A stretch of DNA of 60,000 bases from Membranipora membranacea (GCA_914767715.1 OU612075.1:808001-868000); one strand, 5' to 3'; numbered from the stretch's first letter, positions 1 through 12,254 are shown. Numbers and translations: made by a program. Notes: generated by a model not told the origin, from the letters alone.

Positions 1-59
1 ACGTATTTCCCTGAGTGGCAGCAGTAGTTAAAGCTCAAGTTAGCCAAGATAACAGATGG

Positions 60-150
60 CCCGTATTTGGGGTTGCTCCCCTCCACTGATAAGCCGCAAT
101 CAGGAGTTCTGAAGCTTATCAGTGGAGGAGAGCAATGCTGAATACAGGAC
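60..150. repeat. Small hairpin repeat with GTTGCTC arms (unit A)
   Basis: Left arm GGGTTGCTCCCCTCCACTGA pairs imperfectly with TCAGTGGAGGAGAGCAATGC. Equivalent hairpins occur at 5,440-5,527 and 19,917-20,003. A related GGAGTTGCTC hairpin family appears elsewhere in the window. Confidence 0.6.
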
Positions 151-686
151 GACTAGATATAACTTGGTCTTAGATATATCCTATGTGATGATAATCCCAC
201 AGTATTGAGGCTAGCCACCTCACTGACCGAACCCTAGGAGTGTATATACAGTAGCTTTGGATCACTGGATTTGCACAATATCCTTATAGTATATATTTTA
301 TGTGGATAGTGTGCACTTCCTCACCTTCTAAGTAATGATGTCATACTTGACAGGATAAGTTGTCAGTTTTTTTGCTGTATGTTTATCTGGAGTTCTCTGA
401 CATTCGCCGCTGTGTGATTTTCTTCTGTCAGCATGTGCTTTTACTTATATTTTTAATTGTTTATTGACTGATTTACTGGTGAATGGGATGACTTGATTTG
501 GCTCGTCTCATACACCATTAAATCTGTCAACTACAACACACAGCAAGTTGTTCTCATAAACAATATGAAATGCAAATACACATAAAAATTATGAAAACCC
601 GGTCATTATTTCTGATGTCAGAGCTTATATGTTTCACTTTATATTACAGCTAATAGTATAATGATGATGGAGTTTGTGTGGAGTTC

Positions 687-756
687 ATGAAATCCAAATC
701 ACCAGACACAGCTGGCTGTGTTAGAGCTTATAAGAATATCAGCAGAGAGTCAAAAG
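687..756 (+). pseudogene. Exon-like cassette SPDTA..ISAES (unit A, frame-disrupted)
   Basis: Related to the cassette at 14,700-14,762, which reads SPDTAVCEIIRISAEEH. This copy has an extra G after the DTA codons that shifts the frame, and its donor-like GT is weak (AAAAGGTC). I recognise no protein family. It may be a decayed prodomain exon of the caspase array. Confidence 0.35.
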
Positions 757-850
757 GTCATCTATCATAACTGGTTATACTTTGTAGTATACATGTGGTG
801 CAATTTGGTTGTTAATAGAATATTAATCTTATTACACAATATTACTACAA

Positions 851-904
851 CTGGGAGTTATTTATTCTCTGAAGTAGAAGTTCAGAGAGATAACAACTCC
901 ATAT
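851..904. repeat. Short hairpin repeat
   Basis: GGGAGTTATTTATTCTCTGA pairs with TTCAGAGAGATAACAACTCC across a short loop. The same hairpin is in unit B (6,233-6,286) and unit C (20,669-20,722), so it predates the duplication. Confidence 0.5.
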
Positions 905-1178
905 TATTGAAGGCTGATTTACACAAGTTATAAACTTCATGAGTTGTCTGGCAACCTGACCGAGCTCAATAAATCAGTTACATGTTAAGATACGCCAACT
1001 GCTCTAGGAACTCGCTGTGTAGATCCCATACATCGTTACTTATTTATAAACTGATTTCCCTCTAAGCCTGTTCATACCTACATGAAGACCACATCCTTAA
1101 TATATAGTACGTCATAGTAATATTGAGAATTACACTTGACTATTATCCTTAATTACCACATTATTTCTTTAATTTTAG

Positions 1179-1302
1179 ATGCCTGTTTAGTACACTGTAG
1201 AGATATGACCTTGAGTGATGAAGCTGTCATATATGGACATCACACAGAAATCATTAATATGGTACCAGGACTGCTGTGGTCTTCACTAAGGCCACCAGAA
1301 AG
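1179..1302 (+). other. Candidate 124 bp exon (unit A), family unknown
   Basis: A segment between an AG acceptor after a pyrimidine-rich run and a GTTTGT donor-like site. Read from the G of the AG it encodes DACLVHCRDMTLSDEAVIYG and continues to WSSLRPPER. The homologous segments in units B (6,569-6,692) and C (21,006-21,129) have the same length and an open frame with only a few substitutions. That suggests a real exon, perhaps from the 5' part of the caspase genes, but I recognise no domain. Confidence 0.4.
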
Positions 1303-1343
1303 GTTTGTAAGAACTTCTCCATTATCAGCTATCAACATTATAC

Positions 1344-1400
1344 TGACAAGCCTTGTGGGAGATGTAACCCCTTCCCTCTACCACAAACAAGGCTTGTCGA
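1344..1400. repeat. Short hairpin repeat with GACAAGCC ends
   Basis: GACAAGCCTTGTGGGAGA pairs with TCTACCACAAACAAGGCTTGTC around a CCCCTTCCC loop. Homologous copies are at 6,735-6,790 and 21,171-21,226. Confidence 0.5.
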
Positions 1401-2922
1401 TATAAGCTATGTGACTGTGAAACATAAATTATTTAAACAATTGCCTAATGTAAAATCGAAATAAATATTGTTAATGTGGATATTTTCTGATGATGGGACA
1501 GAACAAAAGCTGAAAGCAAGTCTTTGGGATACAGTTGAATGGTTGTTTTTTCCAAGTTGAACATTGATCAATATGGCATGTTAACATCAATCCCACAATG
1601 CATATAAAATTTAACCTTGAATTCCCTAGTAGCACACATTCCATTTTATGCTGAATGTGGCATTTGCAGATGGAGTCCACCAGAGAATTCTATAAAATTG
1701 TGATAATTCTACATTGAGAGCCAAGTTATACTCAGGATTTGTGTCGACATGACACACAGAGAAGATATTCTGATGAAAGGATATCAGAGAGAGAATGTAA
1801 ATAAGCCTCTACTGGATCACCTGATATCAGAGTTATTCACCAATAAGTGTGAGGTATAATCCCTCTTAGGTTATTCTACTGAGTCACTATTGACGTTGTT
1901 ACTCTCAAACATAAAAAGCGCTTCTCATAAAGAAGATCCTCACAGAACCTGGTAGGATGACTCCTTGACCTCTCAGAGTTACTTCGACTCAGCACCGTCA
2001 AAGTCTGTCTTTGTTTCATGTGTATCGTATGATAAACTACTGATACAGCTGATGGAAGGTGAATAATTATATCTAGGCTGTAAAGTAGTATATTTTAATA
2101 CTCACTGTAGCTCCATGTTATATCAGGCTTTAGCGCAACGCATACTGGCCAATTCACAGGGGAGACAACTACCATTACTCCTATTTAGCTTTGCGCTAGT
2201 AAAAGTTATTATAATTTATCTGGTCTTTATTCTGTAGATAGTGACATATAAGCTGACTGGAGAAGTTTGTTAGGAATCAGGAGAGCTGCTCCAGTGTCCG
2301 CTTACTCCTCTCAGTATGTATACAGTACAATACAGAGAAGTCACCAGAACAAATATGACTACACCTCCAGGTATGTAGTCCTGTCATAACGTCTTTACAT
2401 AACGCAGTCACCGGTCTGTCGTATTCAATTTAACTCGAGTTGAGCATTTGGGTGAAAAATTAGGTGTTTTTCCTTCGTCTCTGCAAGAGGTCCTATATGA
2501 CTTGATAATTATTTTAGTTTGAGAATTGTATAAAAAACGGCCAAATTGCAGACCATAAAACCTCAATTTTTGTGGTCACTCACTGCGTACAAATGCTTCA
2601 AACATGACATCATAACATATAGTTCCTTATTTCAATCTGTCACTTGTGGCTGAGATATCCCGCCTGATTACCAAGCCCATGGTCTGGTCTGACAGTAAAA
2701 GAAATGGTAAAATGAGTGATTTCTTACCCTTAAAACAACCGTCCTCGATGTTGCAGCATGAAATAATATATGCCTTGAGACTCAAAGTACACTGAGTGAA
2801 TATATAACTGCCTGAAGTTAAGTTTAGAATTCATGAAAAACATACAAATATTTATCTACCCTTGTAACTGTGGTCCAAAAATAGGCTGCTTTAATAACGG
2901 TAAGATCTACATTGAACCAATT

Positions 2923-3401
2923 GTTCACCTTTCACCGCCATGTCCTGATCGGGTGGCGGGTTTTTGCCTGACTCCTAGTTCCACCAAACTTCCCCACCTT
3001 ATTCGGTCACTTGTATCACCTCGTTCTAGATCTAGCCAGCGAAGGTCGGCATTGATTGTGTCACTCCAGCGCTGTTTTGGCCGTCCACGCCCTCTGCTTC
3101 CCTCTACCCTCATCTCGTACACTCTCCTGATATTTTCATTACTCTCACGTCGACAAACATGACCATACCATTCTAGCCTCTTTTTCCTCATGACATCCCT
3201 GATTGGCATTATATTTGCTTCGGCTGTTATCTCTTCATTCCTTCGATGTTCCTCTAAGCTTATCCCCATGCAGTACCTTAGTATTCGCATTTCACAAGAG
3301 CTAACCCTGTCTATAAGGGTTCCTGTTACGGGCCAGGTCTCATTCCCATACGCCAGAGCTGGCCGTATAGCAGTCTTGTAGATGAGGATTTTCAAGTTAT
3401 C
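2923..3401 (-). mobile_element. 5'-truncated LINE, reverse-transcriptase C-terminal end
   Basis: A 160-codon open frame on the minus strand (2,925-3,407) reads like the region just after the RT domain of many non-LTR retrotransposons: YKTAIRPALAYGNETW, then RLEWYGHVCRRE, then the basic motif GRGRPKQRW followed by SD. It is flanked by the 8 bp direct repeat AACCAATT (2,915-2,922 and 3,402-3,409), and units B and C have no insertion here. It is therefore a short truncated insertion made after the array formed. The frame is uninterrupted, suggesting a recent event. RTE or Jockey-type are possible clades; I cannot choose. Confidence 0.85.
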
Positions 3402-3649
3402 AACCAATTAGAATAGTTATAACTATCTGTGTTTCTTTTCCCAGGTTTATCTGCATGGTGACGTCTGAGACATACTTCACTTATTAATACTGACTGACTT
3501 TGAGGTAGGGAGGGGGTTTGGGCTTTATATCTTTAATAAGATTCAATATTTGATCTTATACCTGAGTTTTATATGTGAGGATATCTGTTTTAGTTGTATA
3601 TCATATATAAATGCTGTGTGATGAGGCCTGTTTCTTAGAAATCAAGGAA

Positions 3650-3711
3650 ATTCAGATCAACAGATACAGCTGTGTCTGAGATTATCAGAATATCAGCAGA
3701 GGATCACAAGG
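3650..3711 (+). pseudogene. Exon-like cassette with TAVSEIIRISAEDHK
   Basis: Second SPDTA-type cassette within unit A, aligned to 14,700-14,762. Here it reads STDTAVSEIIRISAEDHK in frame if one base is adjusted near its start. It ends at a good donor, AAG followed by GTAATT. Function unknown. Confidence 0.35.
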
Positions 3712-4436
3712 TAATTAATTGATCATAATTACGTAGTATATAGATATAAGTGGTCTGCTGTACCTATACTGTCTTATCATGTTGTGATACCCTAGAGGAT
3801 GGAAGTATTCTAAAGACAATTTCCTTTTCATGCATGATTGAAGTAGTGAAATTTATAACTAACAGAATATTTACTCAACTGTTTTACTTTATAAAAGCTG
3901 GCTGACATAGCTGGTGCTAGCTTTAATTTTTCCAATGTCGATTGAGTCGCTTTATTGCATAAGACAGCTTTATTGGCACTTACCGAAAGTAAAGTTAGGT
4001 AGGTTTGCAAAGTGCACAAACTCACCAAACACCTGAGGAAACTATGGTGATAGATATATTTAGCTAATCTCAAATTCAGCTACATCACTAATTTAGAAGG
4101 GACTATCTGGTCAGCACACCAGAGCATGTACTACATGTATGGACATATTTGTATTTGCACGATACTTTTGACCGATTAATAGATTGAGAGTAGATAATAT
4201 AGACATAAGTACCTGATCAGCACATCAAGGTGACATATTTCTATTACCTAGCTAAGTGTATGGAAGCTTGATGCTAAGTCATACTGTATGTTACTCATGT
4301 TGGTCACCAGTGTTTTGACACACTGATTGTAGATTGATATTGAAAGTTTCTTTGAGCTAAGATGACAGCAGCAGGGCTCAAATATTGAAGAAAGGAGATG
4401 TGATGTCAGGCTATGCAACCATATTATAGATCTCAG

Positions 4437-4530
4437 GCTACACTAACAGGAAGTTACCTCACACACCAGAGAATTGAGAGAGACACTCTGATACTAGAGA
4501 CTTTACTGACAAGTCACCAGCTCTATACAG
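4437..4530 (+). other. Candidate exon TGSYL..LYTG (unit A)
   Basis: Bounded by CTCAG and by CAG/GTGTGT, it reads ATLTGSYLTHQRIERDTLIL and continues to LYTG. The related segment at 18,334-18,427 encodes TTLTGSYLPHLRVERHTLVL with LYTG again at the donor. The helical, Leu-rich pattern could suit a death-fold domain, but that is only a guess. Confidence 0.4.
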
Positions 4531-4926
4531 GTGTGTGACTTATATTACTAGTCCTTCCTTTATCTCAGCTACATTACAGACTCACTACTCAGACTGGTGA
4601 GATGATGAGGACACTTAGTCACCATTCGGTGATATCTTAAGGCGACCTAAAGCTTATCAATGTAAACAGACCTGAAATCGCGCGATAAAAAGAGTAACAA
4701 CATAAATACTGTATTAAGTCAGTCAGTTATGTTTTATCACTCCGCTCACCTGTACATATTGCCTATACTGGACAGGTAAGCCTCCAGTCCTATTCTCCAA
4801 GAGGTTACTAATTCACCTTTTTTGCACACTTGAGATATGTTATCATGATGATTCGACTAAAGATGACACAATACCAATTATCATGAGCTATACTCTAATT
4901 TGTTGCTCATTTTCTGTAACTTCTAG

Positions 4927-5040
4927 CTGATGAATGATTTGGTCAGCACACAGACCAGAGATGCATTGAGACGCTCAGATCAGCAGTTGTCTCGTTGTAT
5001 GAAAAAGGGATATTCTGAATCATACAATGAAACGCTGTCA
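4927..5040 (+). pseudogene. Exon-like GVVC-type cassette (unit A, degenerate)
   Basis: Follows a TTCTAG acceptor and matches the better preserved segment at 18,704-18,830. Indels break the frame here. Farther on (5,140-5,240) is a conserved stretch containing DLHKLMSKSEFEIN and then a stop, with a counterpart at 18,925-19,032 (DLHKLMSKSEYEIN). Confidence 0.3.
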
Positions 5041-6068
5041 TTATCATGACATGTAAGAACCAAGTAAGTGATACCTAGATCAAGTATACTTAAAATACTG
5101 CTGCCACCCAGGTAAATGTGTGCTATGTGGACTCTGTGTAGGTCAAAGACAACTAATTGATGATTTGCACAAACTGATGTCAAAATCAGAGTTTGAAATC
5201 AATGTACTAGGACTAGGTGTTGCTGTCATCAAACCCAACTAGCAAGGCGGTAATTATTTCACTATTTCTGCTAGATCATTAATTGTATATCCTGATTTGA
5301 CAGTCAGTTTGTGCAAATTATTTGCCCAGTTGGTGAAACTGCTCATTTTGTTAGTTTTGAGCTATTCAGAATGCGATAAGCACGTATTTCCCTGAGTGGC
5401 AGCAGTAGTTAAAGCTCAAGTTAGCCAAGATAACAGATGGCCCGTATTTGGGGTTGCTCCCCTCCACTGATAAGCCGCAATCAGGAGTTCTGAAGCTTAA
5501 CAGCGATGGAGAGCAATGCTGAATACAGGACAACTAGATATAACTTGGTCTTAGATATATCCTATGTGATGATAATCCCACAGTATTGAGGCTAGCCACC
5601 TCACTGACCGAACCCTAGGAGTGTATATACAGTAGCCTTGGATCACTAGATTTACACAATATCCTTATAGTATCTATTTTATGTGGATAGTGAGCACTTC
5701 CTCACCTTCTAAATAATGATGTCATACTTGACAGGATAAGTTGTCAGTTTTTTTGCTGTATGTTTATCTGGAGTTCTCTGACATTCGCTGTTGTGTGATT
5801 TTCTTCTGTCAGCATGTGCTTTTACTTATATTTTTAATTGTTTATTGACTGATTTACTGTGTATGGGATGACTTGATTTGGCTCGTCTCATACATCATTA
5901 AATCCGTCAACTACAACACACGGCAAGTTGTTCTCATAAACAATATGAAATACAAATAAACATAAAAATTATGAAAACCCAGTCATTAATTCTGATGTCA
6001 GAGCTTATATGTTTCACTTTATATTACAGCTAATAGTATAATGATGATGAAGTTTGTGTGGAGTTCGT

Positions 6069-6138
6069 GAAATCCAAATCACCAGACACAGCTGGCTGTG
6101 TGAGAGCTTATAAGAATATCAGCAGAGAGTCAAAAGGT
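6069..6138 (+). pseudogene. Exon-like SPDTA cassette (unit B)
   Basis: Near-copy of 687-756 with the same frame-shifting extra G, so the disruption predates the A/B duplication. Confidence 0.35.
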
Positions 6139-6568
6139 CATCTATCATAACTGGTTATACTTTGTAGTATACATATGGTGCAATATGGTTGTTAATAGAA
6201 TATTAAATCTTATTACACAATATTACTACAAATGGGAGTTATTTACTCTCTGAAGTAGAAGTTCAGAGAGATAACAACTCCATATTATTGAAGTCTGATT
6301 TACACAAGTTATAAACGTCATGAGTTGTCTGGCAACCTGACCGAGCTCAATAAATCAGTTACATGTTAAGATATGCCAACTGCTCTAAGAACTCGTAGTG
6401 TAGATCCCATACATTGTTACTTATTTATATACTGATATCCCTCTAAGCCTGTTCATACCTACATGAAGACCACATCCTTAATGTCTAGTCAATATATAGT
6501 ACAGTATAGTTATATTGAGAATTACACAACTATTATCATTAATTACCACATTATTTCCTTAATTTCAG

Positions 6569-6692
6569 ATGCCTGTATAGTACACTGTAGATATATGACC
6601 TTGAGTGATGAAGCTGTCATATATGGACATCACACAGAAATCGTTAATATGGTACCAGGACTGCTGTGGTCTTCACTAAGGCCAACAGAAAA
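6569..6692 (+). other. Candidate 124 bp exon (unit B), family unknown
   Basis: Encodes DACIVHCRYMTLSDEAVIYG through SLRPTEK between TTTCAG and AAAGTTTGT. It is the same length and frame as the copies at 1,179 and 21,006. The donor context is weaker than in A and C (AAAAGTTTGT instead of AAAGGTTTGT). Confidence 0.4.
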
Positions 6693-7369
6693 GTTTGTAA
6701 GCACTTGTCACATATCAGCTATCAACATATACTGACAAGCCTTGTGGGAGATGAGACCCCTTCCCTCTACCACAAACAAGGCTTGTCGATATAAGCTATG
6801 TGACTGTGAAACATAAATTATTTAAACAATTGCCTAATGTAAAATCGCAATAAATATTGTTAATGTGGATATTTTCTGATGATGGGACAGAACAAAAGCT
6901 GAAAGCAAGTCTTTGGGATACAGTTGAATGGTTGTTTTTTTCCACGTTGATCATTGAACAATACGGCATGTTAACATCAATCCCACAATGCAAATAAAAT
7001 TTAACCTTGAATTCCCTAGTAGCACATATTCCATTGTATGCTGAATGTGGCATTTAATTTCAGATGGGGTCCATCAGGGAATTCTATAAAATTGCCAAGT
7101 TATACTCAGGATTTGTGTCGACACAACACACAGAGAAGATATTCCAATCAAAGGATACCACTGAGAGAATGTATATTAGCCTCTACTGGATCACCTGATA
7201 TCAGAGCTATTCGCCAGTAAGTGTGAGGTATAATCCCTCATAGATTATTCCACTGAGTCACTCTTGACTTTGTTACTCTCAAACATAAAAAGCGCTTCTC
7301 ATAAAGAAGATCCTCACATAACCTGGTAGGATGACCCCTTGACCTCTCAGAGTTACTTCGACTCAGCAC

Positions 7370-9117
7370 CATAGAGTTATTATATACTCTAGAGTGGACA
7401 ATGCAGTGCTCAAAACGTCATACTTAATTATTGCGAAATTCATGACGCGACGCAATCTGGTTGTGCATGGCTAGTGCCTGTATCATATAAGTTATCATTG
7501 AGAATATAGGAATTGAGCATGAAAATTTATGTTTTAGAGCGCTTATAGCCATTTTTTTGGAAAATTTTTTATGTCACACCATGTGGAACACTTTCACTTG
7601 CAGCCATTGGAAAATTGTTCTGTGTTTTCCCATGAAAATAAGCCAAAACCCCAACCGCAAACACATCATTGTGATGAAAAAAAATTACCGGGCTAGCTTG
7701 TTTTTTTCCACCTTTCTCTCAACCATAAGTTGGATTCTGTCTCTTTTACTCATATGTTATCCATCAAGTGAGTTAATGTTATTTGTTCAGTATGAGGTGT
7801 ACACATAGCTTGTGGAAAAGCTGACTGGAGGTTGAAAGCCGGCCGCTAAGTTCCGCCATTTGCAGAAGCAATTTACATACGATTCTGACTAAGATTCGGC
7901 GTTTAGATTTGGCTATGTCATTTAAAGCTCTAAATTTCCTCCCCGGTGGTGTCCTCAAAACAATTCAACCATACACAGCAGGTTTTGAAAGCATATAAAT
8001 GAATGTATTTTGTAACAAACTTTTTTGATAAGTCGCTGAGTATCAAGTAAATCTTTGAATGGAAAACTCACATACCTATCCAGACTGACTCCAGATTTTT
8101 CAGAACAAACACTCACTAATGTGACATTTTAAGACGACAGATATTTCTGATTTCTCACCATACTTGAAATAAGGGACCATTTGCTTCAGAGCGGTCGTTG
8201 TGGATGTTTGATACAATTTTCTGGTATGATTATTATGACTATGGTTGTTGGTTTGTGTTTGTAAATTAGTTGAGATGGCAAGTCAGCATAATACATAATA
8301 TTTTGTATATACTCCAGTAAAGGCGCTGGCAGTTGACGTATACATGTGTATTTGTTTGCATAGTTTTGAGGGAAGGGGGATTAGTGTAGTAGTGTTCAAT
8401 CCTTGGAAATGACCAGAGTTAGCATTTCATACAGCTGTGATTCTCTGTCAGAAATGGATTGATGCTATAAAAATATAAGAGAGGCAACCAGAAAGTGATC
8501 TTATGAACACTGAGGACTGACAGTAACACCACATCTGATTTTAGCACCAATCTTAATTGATCTTCTTTGACATAAGAAACCAAAAAGCTTATAATAATAC
8601 CCTCAATAAACAAATGTTATCTGGAGAGCAAATCTGAATCATTTGTTCACAGGCTACTCGTACTTCATTTAACCAAAAATAAAAAAACCCACTGAATGTG
8701 TAACATATGAGATGAGTAAGTGGACAGGACACAGCTTATATGGCTGGCAAGTGGCAGTAGAAAAAACAAGCTAGCCCGGTAATTTATTTTCATCACAATG
8801 ATGTGTTTGCGGTTGGGGCTTTGGCTTATTTTCATGGGAAAACATAGAACATTTTTCCAATGGCTGCAAGTGAAAATACCTACAAGTGTTCCACATAGTG
8901 TGCCATGAAAGTTTTCCGAAAAAATGGCTTTAAGTGCTCTAAAACTTAAATTTTCATACCCAATTCCTAAATTCTCAATGATAAATTATATGATACAGGC
9001 ACTGGCCATGCACAACCAGATTGCGTCGCGTCATGGATTTCGCAATAATTAAGTAGGACAGAAACTGATGCTATTTTTGTACACATTGTCCACTCTAGAG
9101 TATATAATAATTCTATG
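7370..9117. mobile_element. hAT-like non-autonomous foldback element
   Basis: A 1,748 bp element with long terminal inverted repeats (about 7,370-7,708 and 8,759-9,117). Both ends begin CATAGA and contain TTATTATATACTCTAGAGTG. It is flanked by the 8 bp duplication CTCAGCAC (7,362-7,369 and 9,118-9,125). Units A (1,988-1,995) and C (21,728-21,735) have the same site once, uninterrupted, which proves the boundaries. An 8 bp duplication with CA...TG ends fits the hAT superfamily. No transposase is visible inside, so it would depend on an enzyme encoded elsewhere. Confidence 0.85.
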
Positions 9118-10464
9118 CTCAGCACCGACAAAGTCTGTCTTCGTTCCATGTGTATCGTATGATAAACTACTGATACAGCTGATGGAAGGTGAATAATTAG
9201 ATTTAGGCTGTAAAGTAGTATATTCTAATACTCACTGTAGCTCCACGTTATATCAGGCTGTAGCACAATGCATACTGGCCAATTCACAGGGGAGACAACT
9301 GCCATAACTCTTATTTAGCTTTGGGCTAGTAAAAGTTATGATAATTTATCTGGTCTTCATTCTGTAGATGGTGACATATAAGCTGACCGGAGAAGTCTGT
9401 TAGAAATCAGGGGAGCTGCTCCAGTGTCTGCTTACTCCTCTCAGTATGTATACAGTACAATACAGAGAAGTCACTGGAAGAAATATCACTACATCTCCTG
9501 GTATGTAGTCCTGTCACTATGTCATAACATAACACAGTCACAGGTCTGTCGTATTCAAATGCATGTAGTATATTAGCTCGAGTTGAGCATTTGGGTGAAA
9601 AATTAGGTGTTTTTCCTGCATCTCAGCAAGAGCTCCTATATTACTCGGCTAATTCCTTTGTTCGAAAATTGAATAAAAAAATGGCAGAATTGCAGACCAC
9701 TTAGTCTCGGTTTCTGCGGTCACCCATTGAGAATAAAAATGAATTGAACATCCAAAAAAAATTTTGAGTTTTGATTTCAGTATGTGACACGTGGCTGAGA
9801 TGTATCACCTAATTATTCTTCCCTCAATGTTGCAGCATGATGTCATATTTGCCTTGAGACTGTCTTGACAAAAACTTACTGGAAATAGACTGAGCAAATA
9901 TGTGAACTGCCTGGAGTTTAAAATTGATGGAAAGATGAACTTCCCCTTATAACTGTGGTCCAAAAATTGGCTGCCGTGATAAGGGTAAGATTTACCTGGA
10001 ACCAATCACAAGAGTTATATATCTTTGTTAACTTTACTAGGTCTATCTACGCAATGAGATCTGAGACATACTCCCTTATCGATACAAGTATATACTGACG
10101 TAGTCGCGGACTGACTTTGAGGACGTCTTCTATCAGTTTACTATATGCAGCTCTGCTGTTGCAGTCAGAGTTAAAGACAGATGTGGTATGAATATCACCA
10201 TGTCAACGGAGTCTGACTCTAAACTACTACTATCAACTTAAGTTCAAGCAATGTGAACTCGTGTTAGTTAAGATCAGAGTCTGACTCTAAATGTGAACAC
10301 ATATTAACATAGTGATATGCTGGGTTCGCTGCCTCATTGATATAACTCTATTAGTAAATCTGATACTAAATCCTCTTATAATTATTTGTCCAGTGTTCAG
10401 TCCAAGCTGCCGCAAAGTACGAAGAAACAGGCTGCTGATTGGTTAAGCATCAATAGGCAGAACA

Positions 10465-10660
10465 TAATATATATATCCAACATAACATTATATATATCCA
10501 GTATAACATAATATATATCCAATATAACATAATATATATATCCATCATAACATAATATATATATATCCAGTATAACATAATATATATATATCCAGTATAA
10601 CATAATATATATCCGATATAACATAATATATATATCCAGTATAACATAATATATATATCT
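10465..10660. repeat. AT-rich minisatellite (unit B)
   Basis: Imperfect tandem copies of a ~25 bp unit of the type TCCAGTATAACATAATATAT. An equivalent, longer array sits at the same place in unit C (23,885-24,140), just upstream of the p20 exons. Confidence 0.8.
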
Positions 10661-10765
10661 CATGTGCTTAAAATTACATGCGTACGTTCTCCCTCCCTAT
10701 CAATTACACAATATTCAGAAATTCTTTTTATCATTTTACGAGAAAGATAAACTTTGTGATTTCAG

Positions 10766-10818
10766 CTGATTTATCACAGCCTCAATTATTTATTAAGTCG
10801 AGTAGGAACAAAACACAG
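10766..10818 (+). other. Possible linker exon left upstream of deleted p20 (unit B)
   Basis: TTTCAG is followed by codons for LSQPQLFIKSSRNKTQ and then GTACTG, so it looks like an exon with both splice sites. The counterpart in unit C is 24,321-24,382. In B it is followed directly by the p20 deletion. Joining it to the next exon (11,160) would be out of phase and hit a stop quickly, so it cannot restore a working product here. Confidence 0.3.
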
Positions 10819-11159
10819 GTACTGGTCACGCCGCAGTAGAGGAGGGGCAACTCCAAACGCAGTCAAATGGATCAAACTTGATCTATTAATAATATGTAAA
10901 ATTTACTCAATACTGCTCTGCCATGTTGACATAGCGATCAAGTCTGGACTCATAGTTCTAATTTGGAGTTGCTCTTCCAGGTCTGACAACTGTGCAGTCA
11001 AGTGGTAGCAACTCCTTACAAATCAATGAGATCTGATTTGATACATAATTAGTAGGCCAACACAACAAAATCACCAGATTATTGTGTGTACGTGGCTCTC
11101 TATATGATGTATGTTTAGTACTGTGTTCTGGTATCAGTTACTTGTGATTGTCCTTACAG

Positions 11160-11396
11160 GTAGTAGAGAGATGTTGTTAGATAACACAGACTCAACACCC
11201 TCAAACTCAGAGCTGAGTGCAGCTGCACCTGAACCTCTCCCCCCTATATCTGATCTAGTAGTGACATCATCAGCACCTAGAGAAGGAGATCTGTATCAGA
11301 CAGGAAGTGATGTCATACAGCTGTTACCTGAAGTAGACAGTATCAATGAGACAATATCAGTGGCTGATCTGATAATTATGCAGTCAAGTTTTGACA
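11160..11396 (+). CDS. p10-only caspase copy: linker and p10 start exon
   Basis: 237 bp, acceptor CCTTACAG and donor ACA/GTAAAT, the same length and phase as 25,599-25,835. It differs from C at a handful of residues, mostly in the linker (for example NTDSTPSNSELS against TTDSVPSISELN). The ADLIIMQSSFD segment is identical. Confidence 0.7.
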
Positions 11397-11634
11397 GTAA
11401 ATTTTATATTTGTTAGTTCCTCTCATACAATGGCTTTTAACAAAAATTACAAAGGAGTAAGGTATTCGAGAGTATATGAGTCCAAATTCGAGCCTTTTCT
11501 ACATAATTTACTTTATCAACTATTTATAATCATCTGTTCTACAACTTCCCTCTTCCAATCTATGTGATGTCATAAATTCAGGTTTAATGCCCATTGTACT
11601 CAGGTTAACATCGTAATGAATACTTGTTTTGTAG

Positions 11635-11744
11635 CATTTGTGTCTCCCAGATTACCTGAAACAGGATCGGCATTCATCAGAGCACTGGTCGTAACGCTCT
11701 ACAAGTTTGCAGGACAGTTCGATGTCGTAACTTTGGGGGAGCTA
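11635..11744 (+). CDS. p10-only caspase copy: p10 core exon
   Basis: 110 bp after TTTTGTAG. Encodes VSPRLPETGSAFIRALVV and then TLYKFAGQFDVVTLGEL, the p10 strand-helix that in caspases reads like VSWR....GSWFIQAL. Matches 26,073-26,182 except near LPE/SAV. Confidence 0.7.
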
Positions 11745-12013
11745 GTGAGTATTATAACGCATTAATTTAATAGGGACCAGGTGTGTGAACTTGAATGAGA
11801 GTCAAACCTTGCCATATAAAACTTGATTCTGTCAGGGTCAACAAAAACCCTCAGCTACGAGAACGCCATCCACACCAGATGTGAGATGTGTTGACCTTAC
11901 ATTCCAAATCAACACTTGATCTCGACTTGATTATGCTTATATTTGAATTGTATAGCGTATGGTCCCGTCTACATATTGATGTCTTATATATAATGCTTAT
12001 TTTCTACACAAAG

Positions 12014-12254
12014 GTAAGAGAGGCTGTCAGTAGATACGGAGTAGAGCAAACACAGGCTTTCCTGGCAGCTAATCCTGGTCTGAATGCAGCTTACATAGCT
12101 CAGATGCCGAAGATGATATCTACTCTCACGGACCTGAGAAAGTTATACCTCAGACCTGGAGTTAATATGAGAAGAGCTGGAGAACATCCACAATCTCTGA
12201 CAGATCCCAGATATCCTGATGGTAATACTGATACTACTATAGAATGGTTACCAG
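12014..12254 (+). CDS. p10-only caspase copy: p10 end exon
   Basis: 241 bp. Encodes VREAVSRYGVEQTQAFLAAN, then QMPKMISTLTDLRKLYLRPG (compare caspase P.....LTK.LYF) and ends TIEWLPG before GTGAGT. By eye it differs from unit C by about four residues and a similar number of silent changes. Confidence 0.7.

Larger units (their letters stand above)
1..5381 (+). repeat. Caspase-array unit A (no catalytic exons)
   Basis: First visible copy of a segmental tandem repeat. Its opening bases recur at 5,382 and 19,856. Positions 1-2,920 align with unit B (5,382-7,369 plus 9,118-10,010) and unit C (19,856-22,612). Positions 3,507-3,715 resemble 14,552-14,765. Positions 4,385-5,381 resemble 18,325-19,855 without the transposon found there. 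The stretch that should hold the caspase exons between these blocks is missing. The unit keeps only exon-like cassettes, small hairpins and a LINE fragment, so it looks like a relic. Confidence 0.8.

Noticed and set aside
10397-10663. Minus-strand Tyr/Ile-rich open frames (also 23,878-24,096)
   Set aside because: Translations of the AT-rich minisatellite.
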